Shown here in pieces: positions 32,440 through 44,506 of a DNA stretch of 64,000 bases (position 1 is the stretch's first letter; each line of letters begins with the position of its first letter). This DNA comes from Endomychus coccineus (taxonomy: Eukaryota > Arthropoda > Insecta > Coleoptera > Endomychidae), in contig OY294068.1 in NCBI GenBank assembly GCA_958510875.1, positions 29,678,297 to 29,742,296 of the forward strand, read 5' to 3'. The position numbers were made by a program, and so were the translations under genes. Under the pieces are notes generated by a model. That model was not told where the DNA came from. It ran no database searches and worked only from the letters and a program-made list of their open reading frames with translations.

Positions 32440-35190
32440 TTAGGTTTAGTTAGGTTATAAAAATCCCCCACGGTAAATATGCAAAGTTACCTATTTGCCC
32501 ACTTGATACTCTGGCACTGGATATCCAATTGATTATTCGAGCTTTATAGTCCCACAATAGTAACACAGTTTTTTCGCAGGTGTACAATGTATGGCATTTT
32601 ACTATATCTCTGAACGTGATATACCAAGAATTATAAAGGCATTGCAAGCCGTATTATGGGTCTATGAAAAATAAATAAAATTATGGTGTCCAGCTGTGGT
32701 GCAAGCATGATGGGCTTAATTCAATCAGTAGATTCAGAAAATCAACAATTATCTTAAGTAGGCAGATTTGTGATGACTGTGTGCCAATTTTATGCGAGAA
32801 ACCGTTTAATTTAGTATAACGAGAGTACTTAAAGGGAGACTTTTACTGTTTCTGCATTAAAATACGTTTACTTTCAGATTTCAACTAAGTAGATACGATG
32901 AAGATAAGTTAAATTCCACGTAATTGTTAAATTAGTATTGGAGAAAGATAAAGAATCTATTTACATTTTACAGCTTTATTAGTATGCAAGTCTTATAAAA
33001 CTGTTCCCCTTTTTCATTAAAAGTACATACTAAAAATTGATAGCTGTAATTTTCTTATAGTCAAATTAGGGAGTTTAGTATCTTGCAAATTAGAAGCTAA
33101 GTCATAAAAGCTTTCGTTTGATCAACTGATAGGGTAGTCACCTTGCCTTGCAAGATTTATTTATTTTGTAGTTCTCTTGTAAGCAACGGCTAAATCATGG
33201 AGGTTTAATTTGTTTTTTTAAACAAATAACCAGTTATCTACTAAATGGAGAACATGCAATTTTCATAAATAGAAAATGATAAAAATTAGGAATAGGTTTC
33301 TTGTGAGTGTGAGTTAGTCGAAAATCGTTCCATAGTCGTCTTGACAAGAGGCCGGTATGTTGATTTGGTGAGCCCATAACATATGTTCAAATCGGACTTA
33401 TCGAACCGCCATCGCCGTTCCACGAACGTGCATCATATTCCGGTCAGTGCTAGTGCAGTGGAAAATTTCTTAGTCAGTTGGTTAATCTATTCGTGCTGAG
33501 TATTTACTTACAGAAAATACAGTAATAGAAAGAAGACCCAATGTTTTATTTGAGCTGCGAACAATCAACAAAAGTAGAGCTTATGTATTTAACATTAGCA
33601 TCCATAAAACGTTTATTGCGTCTTACAGATTTTTTTGAATAAAAAAAATTATCTCTGGTCCAGAAGGTCGTAGATGAAAAAAGTTTTTGGTAATTCGTGA
33701 AAAAATGTCAGGAATCGATTTCCGTCAAAGACATTTCCCTAAAATAAAAATGTAAAACTTATCTGAAAAAAACATGTTCAAAAAAAGTGCAATTTTTCAA
33801 AGTAATTTTTTTATCCATGAAATTTGAAAAATCGCCATATTTCAATAGCATTATAGCACAACTCTTCAAGAAGAAAATAAACCCAGAATCGTTACTCTAG
33901 GATCATCCGATGAGAAGATCTAGCCCATTTATGAGAGCGCCTTTTTTTTGAAAAATCGATGTATCTCGAAAAATTATCAATGTTTTGAATTAAAAAAAAT
34001 ATCGCTTCTTAAACTTGCCATGGACTATACGTACAGCAGATAGCAAATATGAAAACGTAATAGTTAACGATTTCTCGATACCCCAGTTTTTTACGGGTTT
34101 TTCAATATAACTCGAAATAGGAAAAGATATCGATAATTATCATAAGAGAAAATCGATAGATCTATTTGATACCTACAACTTTCTCATCTAACTTTTTCGA
34201 TCTGAACCATAGTTTTTTACTTATTCAAGAAAAACCGCTTTTTTAGGTTATGTTCGCCATTTCGGATCAGGTTGCATGAAACAGAAACTCACCTTTAAAT
34301 TTAATTTCATATGCGCTCATATTTTTTTTTTCAGGTATTAATTTCTGCAAATTTAACATTAGGCCGTCGTCTATTGGTTGGACTATATGTTCATTTCTAG
34401 ACTGAGATGTATAATGTCATAAATGAGGCGACAACTTATTCATGAGTCCTTGTTCTTTGTACTCGTATCTGAACAGACATACGTTTTCTGAAACAGATTC
34501 GATAAACGCCTTGCCATGTTCTGTCATGTAACGAAAATCAGCTTACATGATTATTTAATTCGCCATGAATGCATTAATAATAGTGATACGAATATAATTC
34601 CATTCTCATGACAATAGAATAGTGTAATGAATGGAATAAGCATCCTGTGACAGGGGGGTGTTATCCGAAGTCGAGGTGATGTTCACTTGGGCGATTTACT
34701 ACCAGAAGCGATTTGTTGAGAGTCACGAAATCCCAGGGTGATCTGGCCACGAAAGATAGCAACTCATTCGACCGTCCATTGTCACTGGATCGCTAAAGTC
34801 AATCCCCTGCACGTGACTCAAAACGCGTACTTGATGCTCTTGATTCCGTTCAATTGAGTGGGTAATATGTCCGACTGTTTTTTCAGATTCTCTTGCCCGA
34901 TGCTGACTTGAGAGAAAGTACCGTGATCGTGCAAAAATACGTAATGGTCGAATCTGCTCTTTTTGTGCTTATTATGATTAGGAAGATTATTACTTCTTAA
35001 TTTCCCTTTATCGTATACTTGGTTCCAGGAAGAAATTTGAATTCCGCCTAGTTATATTATATACAGGATGATTTGCGAGAAGTGTAAGTTAAAAGTTTAT
35101 GACTTTCCGAGCCAAATTGAGATCTGAAAATTTAGACCACCTCCTGGAAAAACATTTTGAATTAGATATAAATTTTCGGAAAATAGGTCA
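32440..35190. other. Gene-free stretch
   Basis: No coding region or recognisable transposon. The part at 33640-34260 is rich in A-runs; 34620-34930 is GC-richer but without a readable motif. Confidence 0.4.
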
Positions 35191-35227
35191 CACTAACATA
35201 TATGCTTATTATTTTCGTCTTTACGTA

Positions 35228-35251
35228 CGTTTCGGTCTCACGACCATCAGG
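35228..35251 (-). ncRNA. Hammerhead-ribozyme-like core
   Basis: The minus strand reads CTGATGGTCGTGAGACCGAA followed by ACG. This is CUGAUG, a 4-bp stem GGUC/GACC with GUGA loop, and GAAAC, the arrangement of a small hammerhead ribozyme core. The canonical A after CUGAUG is G here, and the outer stems were not verified. Penelope-like elements are known to carry such ribozymes in their terminal repeats, and Penelope pieces are common in this window. Confidence 0.4.
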
Positions 35252-35439
35252 ATTTCTTAAAACTAATTGTATCAGCACAAAGCGTCCTTATCGCTTCAAT
35301 TTCAATTAAAAATGCCCACGAAATAAACGAGTAATCGAATTGTAATACATTAATGTTTCAAGTATATCAAGATTTCACTGCTTAGCAATTTTCTTATAAA
35401 ATTCGAAGTCATTTCAAGTAATGTTTGAATAAAAGGCAA

Positions 35440-38007
35440 AAGCGTTTGACTCTATCTCCCACAAAATATTACTAGGGAAACTAGATAATATTGGCATTCG
35501 AGGAACGCCTTTACAACTGTTCGAAAGCTATTTGAATCATAGACAGCAATTCGTGAAAATAGGAGAAAATTATAGTAATTCAGGTGAAATTTCTTTCGGA
35601 GTGCCCCAAGGCACTATATTGGGCCCCCTTTTATTTATTATATACATAAATAACATTTTCAATATAAATACAAAAGGAAAAATAATATTTTTTTGCAGAT
35701 GACACGGTTATATTTCATGAAAGCGATAGCTGGGATGAACTGATAAAATTGATAAAATCTGATTTTGTACAAATTAAAAATTGGTTTAATAACAATTATT
35801 TAACTCTAAACTTCAAGTTCGAGTATATAAAAATGACTTAGGAAACCTAGATATTATTAACTAATCTCTAATGAGTTTATTAATTAATGATTATGTTTGA
35901 TTTCTAAATTTTAATTTAAATTTTATTCCGGCTAGTTTTTTATTTTGATTTGATTTTTTTTTAAATTTATATTTCATATGTTTGATTTGTTTTGATTGAT
36001 TTGAATGAAAATGATCTTTTTATATTATATGGAATTAAACACAATATTTTGTTTGAATGTTAAAACTTTCTATATTTTAATATTAATGACTTTATGTTAT
36101 TATCTCAGGTTACAGATTTTACGATTTATATTTTATGTTCTAAAATTTCTATGTTTAACCTCAAAACTACTTAATATTAATTCTTGTTTACAAACGACAA
36201 TTTTACATTCAGATATACAAATAACGATACAATGAGGATATTATAAATAAACTTACTTTTAGTTATATCCAATAATATGAGAGAAAATGTTGGCAATGTT
36301 CAGTTGATTTTATATCTTCTTGGTTATTTGATTATTCACTTTAAAACACAATGCTCTGCTTTGAAAACATACACAAGGTAAACTACGTTGTTACTTCTTT
36401 ATAAATTCAGGAACTGTTGATAATAAATTGTTAACTTGTTTTATTCTTTTAAGATATAAAACTTCTTCAATAATATACTGGAACGCTATCGAAGACTGGA
36501 TATTCTACGACGCTACTTATTAACTGTGGTTATTATAACCTTAAACTTTGCTATGAAGATTCAGGAACACTACTTGATTCGTAGGAATAATTTACTTGCT
36601 TCGGTTACTTTAACTTGTCGAAGCTACAGAGACTACTTGAGTTCTCCGATGTTACCAAAAACTAAAGTTATGGAAATATACTTGAGTTGCAGAAGATGCT
36701 TTGGATCTCAGATGTAAATGCAAACTGCAACTAGCTTCTATTTCAGATTTCCTTTTATAGGACTTCCAAAAGGACGCCAGTTGATGTCATTTCTAACCAA
36801 TGAGGTACTTCCTTTCTTAATCTAGGATGTTTTGGTCATTGTTGGATTTTGACAGAACTTTTTAATTGTTGACCCTTTGAAGTATCTAAATTGTCTCGAC
36901 CAATCAAAATTGAGTATTCTAGAAATTTTGAATTATTGAAGATTTTCAAATTATTTAAAGTGATGATGCATTCTCCTATTTAAATTAATATTGCCTACAT
37001 TTTTCCACATATGTTGGTATAAGATAACCTATGATTAGGTTCATATTAACTTGATTATTCCAATATTTATGTCAATTTTGACATTTGTCAATTCTTAAAT
37101 CTAATACATAATATAAAATATAAATAACAATTATATAACATTGCAGAACTCAAATTTCCTAATTCTATCTCAAATCTATAACATATTTTAATATTTTGTG
37201 CTATCTTCTGATAGTCTTTGATTCATTTTAATGAAGATTTCCTCCTTCGTATCACTGTACGTTTATCCACTTTCTCTGTTGTTTAATACCTTATACTACC
37301 TATAATTTGACTTTTAATAATGTTTTTAATTCCATATTTTATATATTTTATTAATCTTTCCTAATTTTAATGTTTCGGTAAGTTCAAATTTTATCATTTT
37401 ATGTTATGTAGGAAATGAAATCAGAACAATATATTATAAAAAAGAATTTTTTAAATAATTTACAATAAAAAAAATGACTTACACGACAGATTCTACTAAC
37501 CTTATTGCTTGTAAATTATCTAATTTTAAATCAACTTTATAAAATACTGTAATTTACCAAAATACTGTACTGTGATAATTGTTTCACATTTCACATGTTA
37601 TGCTATGTGTTATGTTATGTTATTATCAAAATTTTCAATAAATCTCTCAAAAGATGAACTTTTTCGTATATCCAACATCATGGACTGTAGACAGCTATAC
37701 TTTTATAGACTAGGTAATAATGTATTCAATGGAAAAAAAGAATTTAAAAGTAATCATTACAATGGGAGAAATATAAATATCTTACAGATTCCACGAATGA
37801 GAAAGACAATAGGACAGCGTAGTAGCTATTACCTGGGACCTAAAATTTTCAACGAGTTCCCTGAATATATAAAATCTGCAAAGTGTGTTCCTGCTTTCAA
37901 GAAATTATTGAAAAATTACATATTGTGTACTTCTAGAGCTAATGTATATTCCCAAATTGATGTAAAAAACGTATAAGTAAAAGCTATGCTATTATTATTA
38001 TTATTAC
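35440..38007 (+). mobile_element. LINE reverse transcriptase, split by an insertion
   Basis: 35440-35840 reads KAFDSISHKILLGKLDNIGI (first catalytic Asp), then ESYLNHRQQF, FGVPQGTILGPLLFIIYINN, and after an extra T in a poly-T run ADDTVIFHESD (FADD motif), IKNWFNNNYLTLNF. The RT C-terminus follows at 37590-37976: CRQLYFYRLGNNVFNGKKEF, LQIPRMRKTIGQRSSYYLGP and KIFNEFPEYI, ending at a TAA at 37974-37976. A (TAT)n tail at 37984-38007 closes the element. The two halves are separated by the 35841-37469 insert. The 5' part (endonuclease, RT N-terminus) is missing. The LINE at the right window edge is of a similar type. Confidence 0.8.
35841..37469 (+). mobile_element. Retroposed AT-rich insert with 12-bp target duplication
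   Basis: AAAAATGACTTA occurs at 35829-35840 and again at 37470-37481. The LINE frame (EYIKMT, then YTTDSTNLI) reads through if one copy and the 1.63 kb between are removed. The insert ends in AATAAA plus A-run, so it looks like a product of target-primed reverse transcription on the plus strand. It is very AT-rich with no ORF above 76 codons. It could be a retrocopied non-coding or UTR-rich transcript, or a 3' LINE piece. Confidence 0.55.
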
Positions 38008-38129
38008 ATCAATTCATGGAATACTACGGTAGCGATGTTGATTGTTAAAATGGTTCTGTGGTTTACGTCCAGTCACATAAGGAGAAAACAAATGAGATAC
38101 TGAAGCAGTGATTTTTGACTTTTTGTAAA

Positions 38130-38383
38130 AATCGAAAATGATGAGTCATTTCGAAGATAGCGATGTTATGCATCGTATTGTAATTGTTTTTATTTATTTT
38201 TCATTGTTAAAGTGCAAATGCACTATTTGTAAAACCACTTTCAAGCATTTCACGAACTGCTTAAGTGGATCTAATTTCATTTGTAATTATTTATAATTAT
38301 TTATTTACTCATTTATTTAATGTATTGAACATGTACTATGTATTTAAAGAATTACAAATATATCTATATCTATATCTATATCT
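38130..38383 (+). mobile_element. LINE-like 3' end with (ATATCT)n tail
   Basis: An AT-rich non-coding stretch ends in TATCTA hexamer repeats (38357-38383), as tailed LINE 3' ends do. No coding part remains, so the call rests on the tail and context. Confidence 0.35.
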
Positions 38384-39407
38384 AATACGACCGAAACCAA
38401 AAAATATAACTCTCAAGTATCCATTTTCGAACCAGATGTTAAAGATTTATGAGGTAATAGAAAAAGGTTGTCAGGCCTTTAGAAATATTGCTATTTTAGT
38501 ATTCTACCTAAAATATACTTTTAACATTATAAAGACTCATGTAGAAATTTGCGAAGGTTTTAATTAATAAAATTAGTATAATTCTGACTTAATGATTGAG
38601 CATCTGCTCTATGATTTACAGACTTGTAGTCACGTTTTATGTGAATCATCTCCAGAATAGATCTTTTATAATAATTGGTTTCTTTAGTTAAAATATTAAC
38701 ATTTTTGTAATCTGATGGTTATAATAAAAACAATGTTTAGCAATAAGGGCGGTGGAAGTTTTTGTTTCTAGTACCTATACTGATGGCCATACATTCTCTT
38801 TTGCAAATAGTGTTAAGAGATTCCTGTATGAGTCCCGTCGCAATCTAAACAATTTAATTTGTATACTGGGTATGTTTGTTTATGTTTAGGTATCAAAGGT
38901 TTTAGATTTGAAAAATATTTACCAACACAGCTTTCCTAATTTTCTCTGAGGTTTCCGGAATGTATGGTAATGTTATAAAATTATCTATATTACCGTTTAT
39001 GTTAATTATATATGACGTTCCATTATAGATTTTGTTTATCCTTTCTTTTTAATGATGGGGTTGACGTTTTGGGAAGCCATTAATTTCCTGTAAATTACGA
39101 ACAATTTTCAAATTTTTGGGACAGTCCTCTGGGTGGAACAATTTAACAGCGCCATCTGTAAGGCTGTTTATAACACTTTTTTATAACTTGTTAGTGCAAC
39201 TGAATAAAATCATATTTATACTAATTTAATTAATTAAAACCCTTGCGGATACCTAATGCGTCTTTATTATGTTAAAAGTATATTTTTTATGTAGAATGCT
39301 CAACAAAGCCATAGTTCTAATAACCTTTTCTTATTGTCTCATAAATCTTTAACATCTATTTCGAATGTGGATACTCGAGCCTTATATTTTTCGGTTTCAG
39401 TCGTACT
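38384..39407 (-). mobile_element. Penelope-like element fragment with inverted flanking repeats
   Basis: About 125 nt at 38384-38508 (ACGACCGAAACCAAAAAATA onward) recur inverted at 39283-39407. Between them the minus strand reads VINSLTDGAVKLFHPEDCPK, FITLPYIPETSEKIRK, a decayed YKLNCLDCDG (GIY-YIG entry) and ALIAKHCFYYNHQITKMLIF. This matches the C-terminal endonuclease region of a Penelope-like protein. Many frame breaks are present. Family differs from the 31-32 kb copy. Confidence 0.6.
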
Positions 39408-39544
39408 CAAACATTACATGAAATGACTTCGAATTTTATAAGAAAATTGCTTAACAGTGGATCCTTGATACATATTCATATACTTAAAACATTAATGTGT
39501 TACAATTTCGATTACTCGTTTTACGATATTTATTTTTTCCTATT

Positions 39545-40980
39545 TCTTTGCTGTTGTTTGGCCCAGTCCTGTATGCAGCTTAGGAGAGCGGTTTTAGTCA
39601 CTACTGCGACTACCGCTAGGCCAACCTAGCTAGTTCATCTGTTTTTTCGTTGCTCTAGATGCGTTCTAGAACCCACATCAAAGTTATTCTGTTGTGTTCT
39701 AAAGGTGGCCCAGTTCTTCATGACGTTCCCATATTAGTCTCGATGTTACTTTTGGGTTCGAGAGTGCCTTCAGCAACGTATGCCATGTCTGTGAATATTC
39801 TGACCCTATATGTAGGAAATGCAGAGACGTGGAAGAAACTGCCTTTCACATCCTGTTGTAATGCCTGCTTTGACATTCCTTAGGCAACGATACTTTGGCC
39901 TAGCAGAACTGATTCCGAAGGAATTTGTAGAAGCCATAATTAGCGTTGTTATTCAGGCCAAAAACCTGTATAGGGCGCACAATTGGGCCTGAGTGCATAT
40001 TGAAATTCCTGCCCTTCAATGATGATGAGATGAAATGAGATATTTAGTTCCGTTCTTCCCTAGTTATATTCTATCACCAGTTCCTTCTCTGGTCTTAGAC
40101 CCATCTATATACCAGATCCTCTAGCCAGGTTTGGCCTTGATGTTTTAGGCTGTCAACACTATTCGTTCTTTCATAATTGCCTCGAAGTTTGTATTGAGGG
40201 AGTACTTGGGAGTAATGTGATCCGTTGTCTCCCACAATTTCCTTGATTCTATTATGACCCGATCTTCTAGCCGTGTTTTGTAGTTTCAGAAGCCACATTC
40301 TTGCCTTCCTATAATGGTAAAGTCAATTGGGTGTAAGTTAATAGTACTCAAATACTCAAATGGCTTCTGTTGGTGTTGTTTTCATAGCTCCCGTTATTCC
40401 TTGTTCAACTCGGGTAAGAAGCTACAATGGTAGATTTATTGAGGTTAACGTTTAGGTCCCCTTCCTCTCTCCATATGCTTATGTGGTTGAGGGCATTCTT
40501 ATCCTGATTGTTCTATCAAATTTACCTTGGTCTGTGAGCGTACCTAATTGTTTTGAAACTGCTCCTTTCCAGTTCAATTATCAAGCCTTCTACCACCAGG
40601 TTCTAGAACAAGGAGTCCGGACAGTACTTCTCCTGCGGACTGCTCCTGAGATGACCATTGCCGATAGTGTTTCTCCCAATAGAGAGGAGTGGATAATTCT
40701 TTCTTCCAGCATACAGTCTACCCAAAAGCAGCAAGTTTCATTCTTTCCTTCTCGATGCTGTTAAGATAGAGTCGAGAGATGTATTGTTGAATGATCCTTC
40801 AATATCTAAGAATGCATCCAGCAGAATCTATTTGTTTTCCAGTGAGTTTACCTTCCCACTAGTATCTCTAGCGCAGTTTCTGTATTGTCTGCTGCATGAA
40901 GGAGACCCATATGCTTACACAGTACTTCGCTTCACCAGTACTGTCTTCCTAATGTTTTTGTCCAGCAATTGATCTTGAAA
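39545..40980 (-). mobile_element. R1/I-like LINE remnant (RT and RNase H), highly decayed
   Basis: Minus strand: LDIEGSFNNTSLDSILTA near 40770-40820 (the FDIEGAFNN-type first catalytic motif), a degraded PQGGVLSPLLWNLVVEGLI block near 40550-40640, and WREEGDLNVNLNKSTIV near 40430-40480. RNase H traces follow at 39545-39790 (NPKVTSRLIWERHEELG, then ITLMW in a shifted frame). Stops every few codons mark an old copy. A plus-strand LINE end sits between RNase H and RT. Confidence 0.55.
39795..40045 (+). mobile_element. LINE C-terminal zinc finger and tail, opposite orientation
   Basis: The plus strand reads ICRKCRDVEETAFHILL, the CCHC motif at the end of R1/I/Jockey-type ORF2. Broken frames follow with RQRYFGLAELIPKEF and VVIQAKNLYRAHNWA. 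It ends in a GATGA/GATGAGA tail near 40020-40040. It lies head-on to the RNase H remnant at 39545-39790. Confidence 0.6.
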
Positions 40981-40999
40981 TTAGTATTGAATTATTAAT

Positions 41000-41440
41000 T
41001 CATCTCTATTACAGTAATTTTTTTTAACAAATTAATCTCTTCCTGGTTGAAGGAACATAGGATTATAATACGAACAGATTTTATTCAACGTGAATATTAA
41101 CATAAAAAAAATTCAAAGTGAGCTTCTGGCAAACTCCTTATCCTGGAAAACAATTTCCAGTGATTTTTGGGGAACACCTTCTTATAATGCTTTTGGCCAA
41201 GTTTGCTGAGTCTTAATATATTATATGAAGACACAATTAGTATGAAAATTTCACACCTGTCATTCTAGGCCAATCACACACTTTCATTTCGACAGTTACC
41301 AATGATAACCTTCAAATTTTTCGGAACTTTTTCTCCTCCTGCCAAGCTAGGCGAACAAAATTAATAAGTGGAAATTTTTTCTTGACAGCTATCATATGAT
41401 CCGAAAATCAGTATGCAGGGTCAAATTTTGGTATTTAATG
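41000..41440. other. Gene-free stretch
   Basis: Nothing recognised. Confidence 0.4.
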
Positions 41441-41442
41441 TT

Positions 41443-41448
41443 TTTATT
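41443..41448 (-). terminator. Poly(A) signal AATAAA
   Basis: AATAAA on the minus strand 31 nt beyond the stop of the 41479-41868 ORF. Confidence 0.5.
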
Positions 41449-41478
41449 CATTTTATAATACTAAATAAATACAAATAT

Positions 41479-41868
41479 TTATTTACCAAATATTTCTTTC
41501 ATTAAGGCTAAATATTTTTGGAATTCTGATTGGAACTCTTCTCTTCGTAATGAAGAATAACAATGATAATGGTTATCTTCCCTTTCCACTTCTATCAGAT
41601 GTCTATGTTTAATATAATAGATGTAATATTTGGAAGCAATTTTGTTCTGCTGAATTCTGGTTTTTCTTAAAAAGGATGGGATATCTTCCTCCAAAATCTT
41701 CTGGATAGCTGAGAAAAGGTTTTCTTGATGGGGATTTAATTCAGTTTTTTCCATTAAACATTGCAAATACTTTAAATTTTTATGAGACATATTAATGTCC
41801 CCTATTTCAGAGCAAGATTTACAAACACCATAGGGCTTAAAATTATTTTCCTGATTGTTTACTGCCAT
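41479..41868 (-). CDS. Hypothetical 129-residue protein
   Basis: An uninterrupted 129-codon frame begins MAVNNQENNFKPYGVCKSCS and ends LALMKEIFGK. It is hydrophilic and charged, predicted mostly helical by eye, with a single CKSC pair near the N-terminus and an aromatic/basic centre (SKYYIYYIKHRHLIEVERED). No signal peptide or membrane segment is seen. Length, even composition and a poly(A) signal just downstream set it apart from the chance frames around it. No family is recognised. It could be a single-exon gene, the last exon of one, or a retrocopy. Confidence 0.5.
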   Translation of the reverse strand: MAVNNQENNFKPYGVCKSCSEIGDINMSHKNLKYLQCLMEKTELNPHQENLFSAIQKILEEDIPSFLRKTRIQQNKIASKYYIYYIKHRHLIEVEREDNHYHCYSSLRREEFQSEFQKYLALMKEIFGK

Positions 41869-41879
41869 GATTTAATTAT

Positions 41880-43390
41880 TGTGAACTAAAGAAGCACGTT
41901 TAAGAAATAGCTGTCGACGTGACGTATAGCAGAGACGATTTTGACATCACAAGCCTAAGCCTACTTGACTGTGGTTATGTTTTATTACGAATCATTAAAA
42001 GACTGCCATAGACGCCGGATATCCTTATCGTTTTTTTACAAAAACGTACTTTCCTTATATTTTAGTAGCATTAAGTTAGTTGTAGTCCAAAGATAAATGT
42101 TTGAGTTGAAAAATTGGATGCCTTCTATGTTACTAAAGTAAGAGGAACATTTTTTTTCACAAATAATACTATCCAAAACTGGAATATTATAGTTTCATTC
42201 AAACCATCTATTGGCATCATTTTTCACAACAAATAAAATAAAATAAAATTATGTCACGTTTAACAAAAACATGCGTCACCGCATAAACGTCAAAATGTAA
42301 GAACCTGCCAACTTAATTGTTGCAAAAGTAAGTTTCAAAATGAAATTTTTTTTTTAATAAATTTTAGGTGTGAAGTTTTTCTACGCGTCCTTGAATTAAT
42401 ATCAGGAAATTTTTCAGAAGGAACGCATTTTTTGAAAATTCAAAATTGATAATTCAGGCACTAGGGAGATTATATGTGAAAATATACATTGAATTAAATT
42501 TGTCATTATTCTACGACGTAGCATGTAATCTGTAGATGGAAATGATGCAACTGCCACAGTAGGTCATTTCAAATGAACCACAGGCCGTCACTAAGTACAT
42601 TCAGACATTCTTTGTCAAGGAAGTTATAGGAAAATCGATTTGGATCCAATAAAATAATGTTTACCAGTTCGTTCCGTTTAAAATAGTCGTTGTCACTATC
42701 TATAACGCCACTGTTCATTATAATATGGTTGTAGAAAGCGAAATCGCAAGCTTACATGGAACAAAACTGACATATGTTGGATCGATCTCATCAAAATTAC
42801 GTGCTGTTCTGGTTTGCCAGCGATCAGGTGAAAGTAATGGAGGTAATTATTTGATAGACGCTTCCACTTACATCTGCAGATCTATTATTGTCCTTGTTTC
42901 ATTAGAGAAATCTTACGTAAAGTAAAGCGTACTTATGTTCACATTGTACATCGAATATTGGAAATAATTGGTGAACGGACGCTAGCGTCTTGGGTCTTTT
43001 TTATTGGTATGAGAAAGTGTTGATATCCAGACATTATCTACTTAGACTTGTAATTATTTCTGTCCGTTTCAAATTACTAATTATGCAAAGTTATATGGAA
43101 AGATATTTATTACCCACAATTGTTAAATGTTGTATAATATAACAGAAATTATGTGTTATTAGTAAAATGAGGCAAATATGAAGAAAAAAGTAGGAAATAT
43201 GATCATATATATGAAAGAAATTTAGTTTAAATATGAAAAAAAAATTTGGATATAAAATTATTTAAAAATTTATATTTTAATTTTCACAAGCAATTGCTTT
43301 TTAATGGGGTAGTTTGAAATAAAACAAAACATAGTTCAATATTTTGTTATTTAAAAATATATCTACCAAAACAATTTTTACATGATTAAT
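41880..43390. other. Gene-free AT-rich stretch
   Basis: No supported feature. Confidence 0.4.
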
Positions 43391-43399
43391 TTAATTATT

Positions 43400-43960
43400 A
43401 AAACAATAAACAATTAAGAATTTGTCGAAATTCTCTAACGAAAAGTTTCGCCTCCTATCAGTATACATATGTTTGAAATCAGAAAAGCTTCTCTCTACGT
43501 TAACAGACGTAATAGGGGCGTTTTTTAAATGTGACAAAATTTCTGGTTCCAATGTAAATATTTCATCAAAATCTCCAATTAAAGCATTGGCTGCTTGTAA
43601 AAGGAATTTGTAGCTATGGTTCTTATCAATTACTGCTTTGAATTATTTATATATTTGGTTTCCAATATGTCCCGGAACATTTCTGCATTTTTGGTCAAAT
43701 TCTTTTATTATAGACCACCGCCACCACTGTTATAATCCTATCAGGTACTTTACCGTCTCAGTTCACGTCCTTACAGGTATACATATTTTTTTTTCGAAAA
43801 TACAATCTTGTTGAAATTTTCGAATAAGCATTATTAATATTATTCACAAAGAAAGGATGTTCTGGAATATTTGTTTTGTAACTAAGCAATATTGAATTGT
43901 CAAACTTGACGCCTTTATGTTTATTTTATTTGGCATTTTCCTGTAAGGAGAAAACAGCGG
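43400..43960 (-). mobile_element. hAT transposase C-terminal relic
   Basis: The minus strand from about 43700 reads ALIGDFDEIFTLEPEILSHL, KNAPITSVNVERSFSDFKHM and YTDRRRNFSLENFDKFLI. This is the hAT C-terminal dimerisation domain, with the catalytic Glu of VERSFS. Further upstream, KGVKFDNSILLSYKTNIPEH (about 43850-43910) may be more of the ORF. The rest is lost and no ends were identified. It is related in motif to the 57.6-59.9 kb element. Confidence 0.65.
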
Positions 43961-43999
43961 TTTCGAACGTTCCAAAAAGCAAAAATGAAGTTTAAAATG

Positions 44000-44504
44000 A
44001 TGAGTGATGAAGACTGTACCCAATTGTGGGACACCCAGAGCTCACGGTGGCAGTAAATACTGCCTCATTGGATTTGTACCAATAAAATCCAGAGAAAATA
44101 TAACTTCGCATAAAATCGTTTCATAAAAGTCACAACTACACTACGTGTAACGTGTAACAGAAACAAATACACCATTCCACTCACACACAAAACTTTAGGG
44201 CAGAGATCTTATCGTTTTTTAGGTCCCACTGCAGTCAATTTCCCACCAGAGAACATACAGACTTCTGAGTCATGTTTTCTATTGAAAAAATCAATAAATG
44301 GATTCAATATAAAATATTCCCCGTAAAAAATTCGGGAAATCTTTGATCAGAGAAATTAAGTTATATCTCAGTTTATATGCAGTATATTTTCAATATATTC
44401 AAATGATTTTGTATATTGGAATTACTACTGAACTATATTTATATATTGAAACTACTACTATCTACTCCCCCTTGAACTTATAATTGTATATATTAATATA
44501 ATAT
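44000..44504. other. Gene-free stretch
   Basis: Nothing recognised before the mariner. Confidence 0.4.
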
Positions 44505-44506
44505 TA

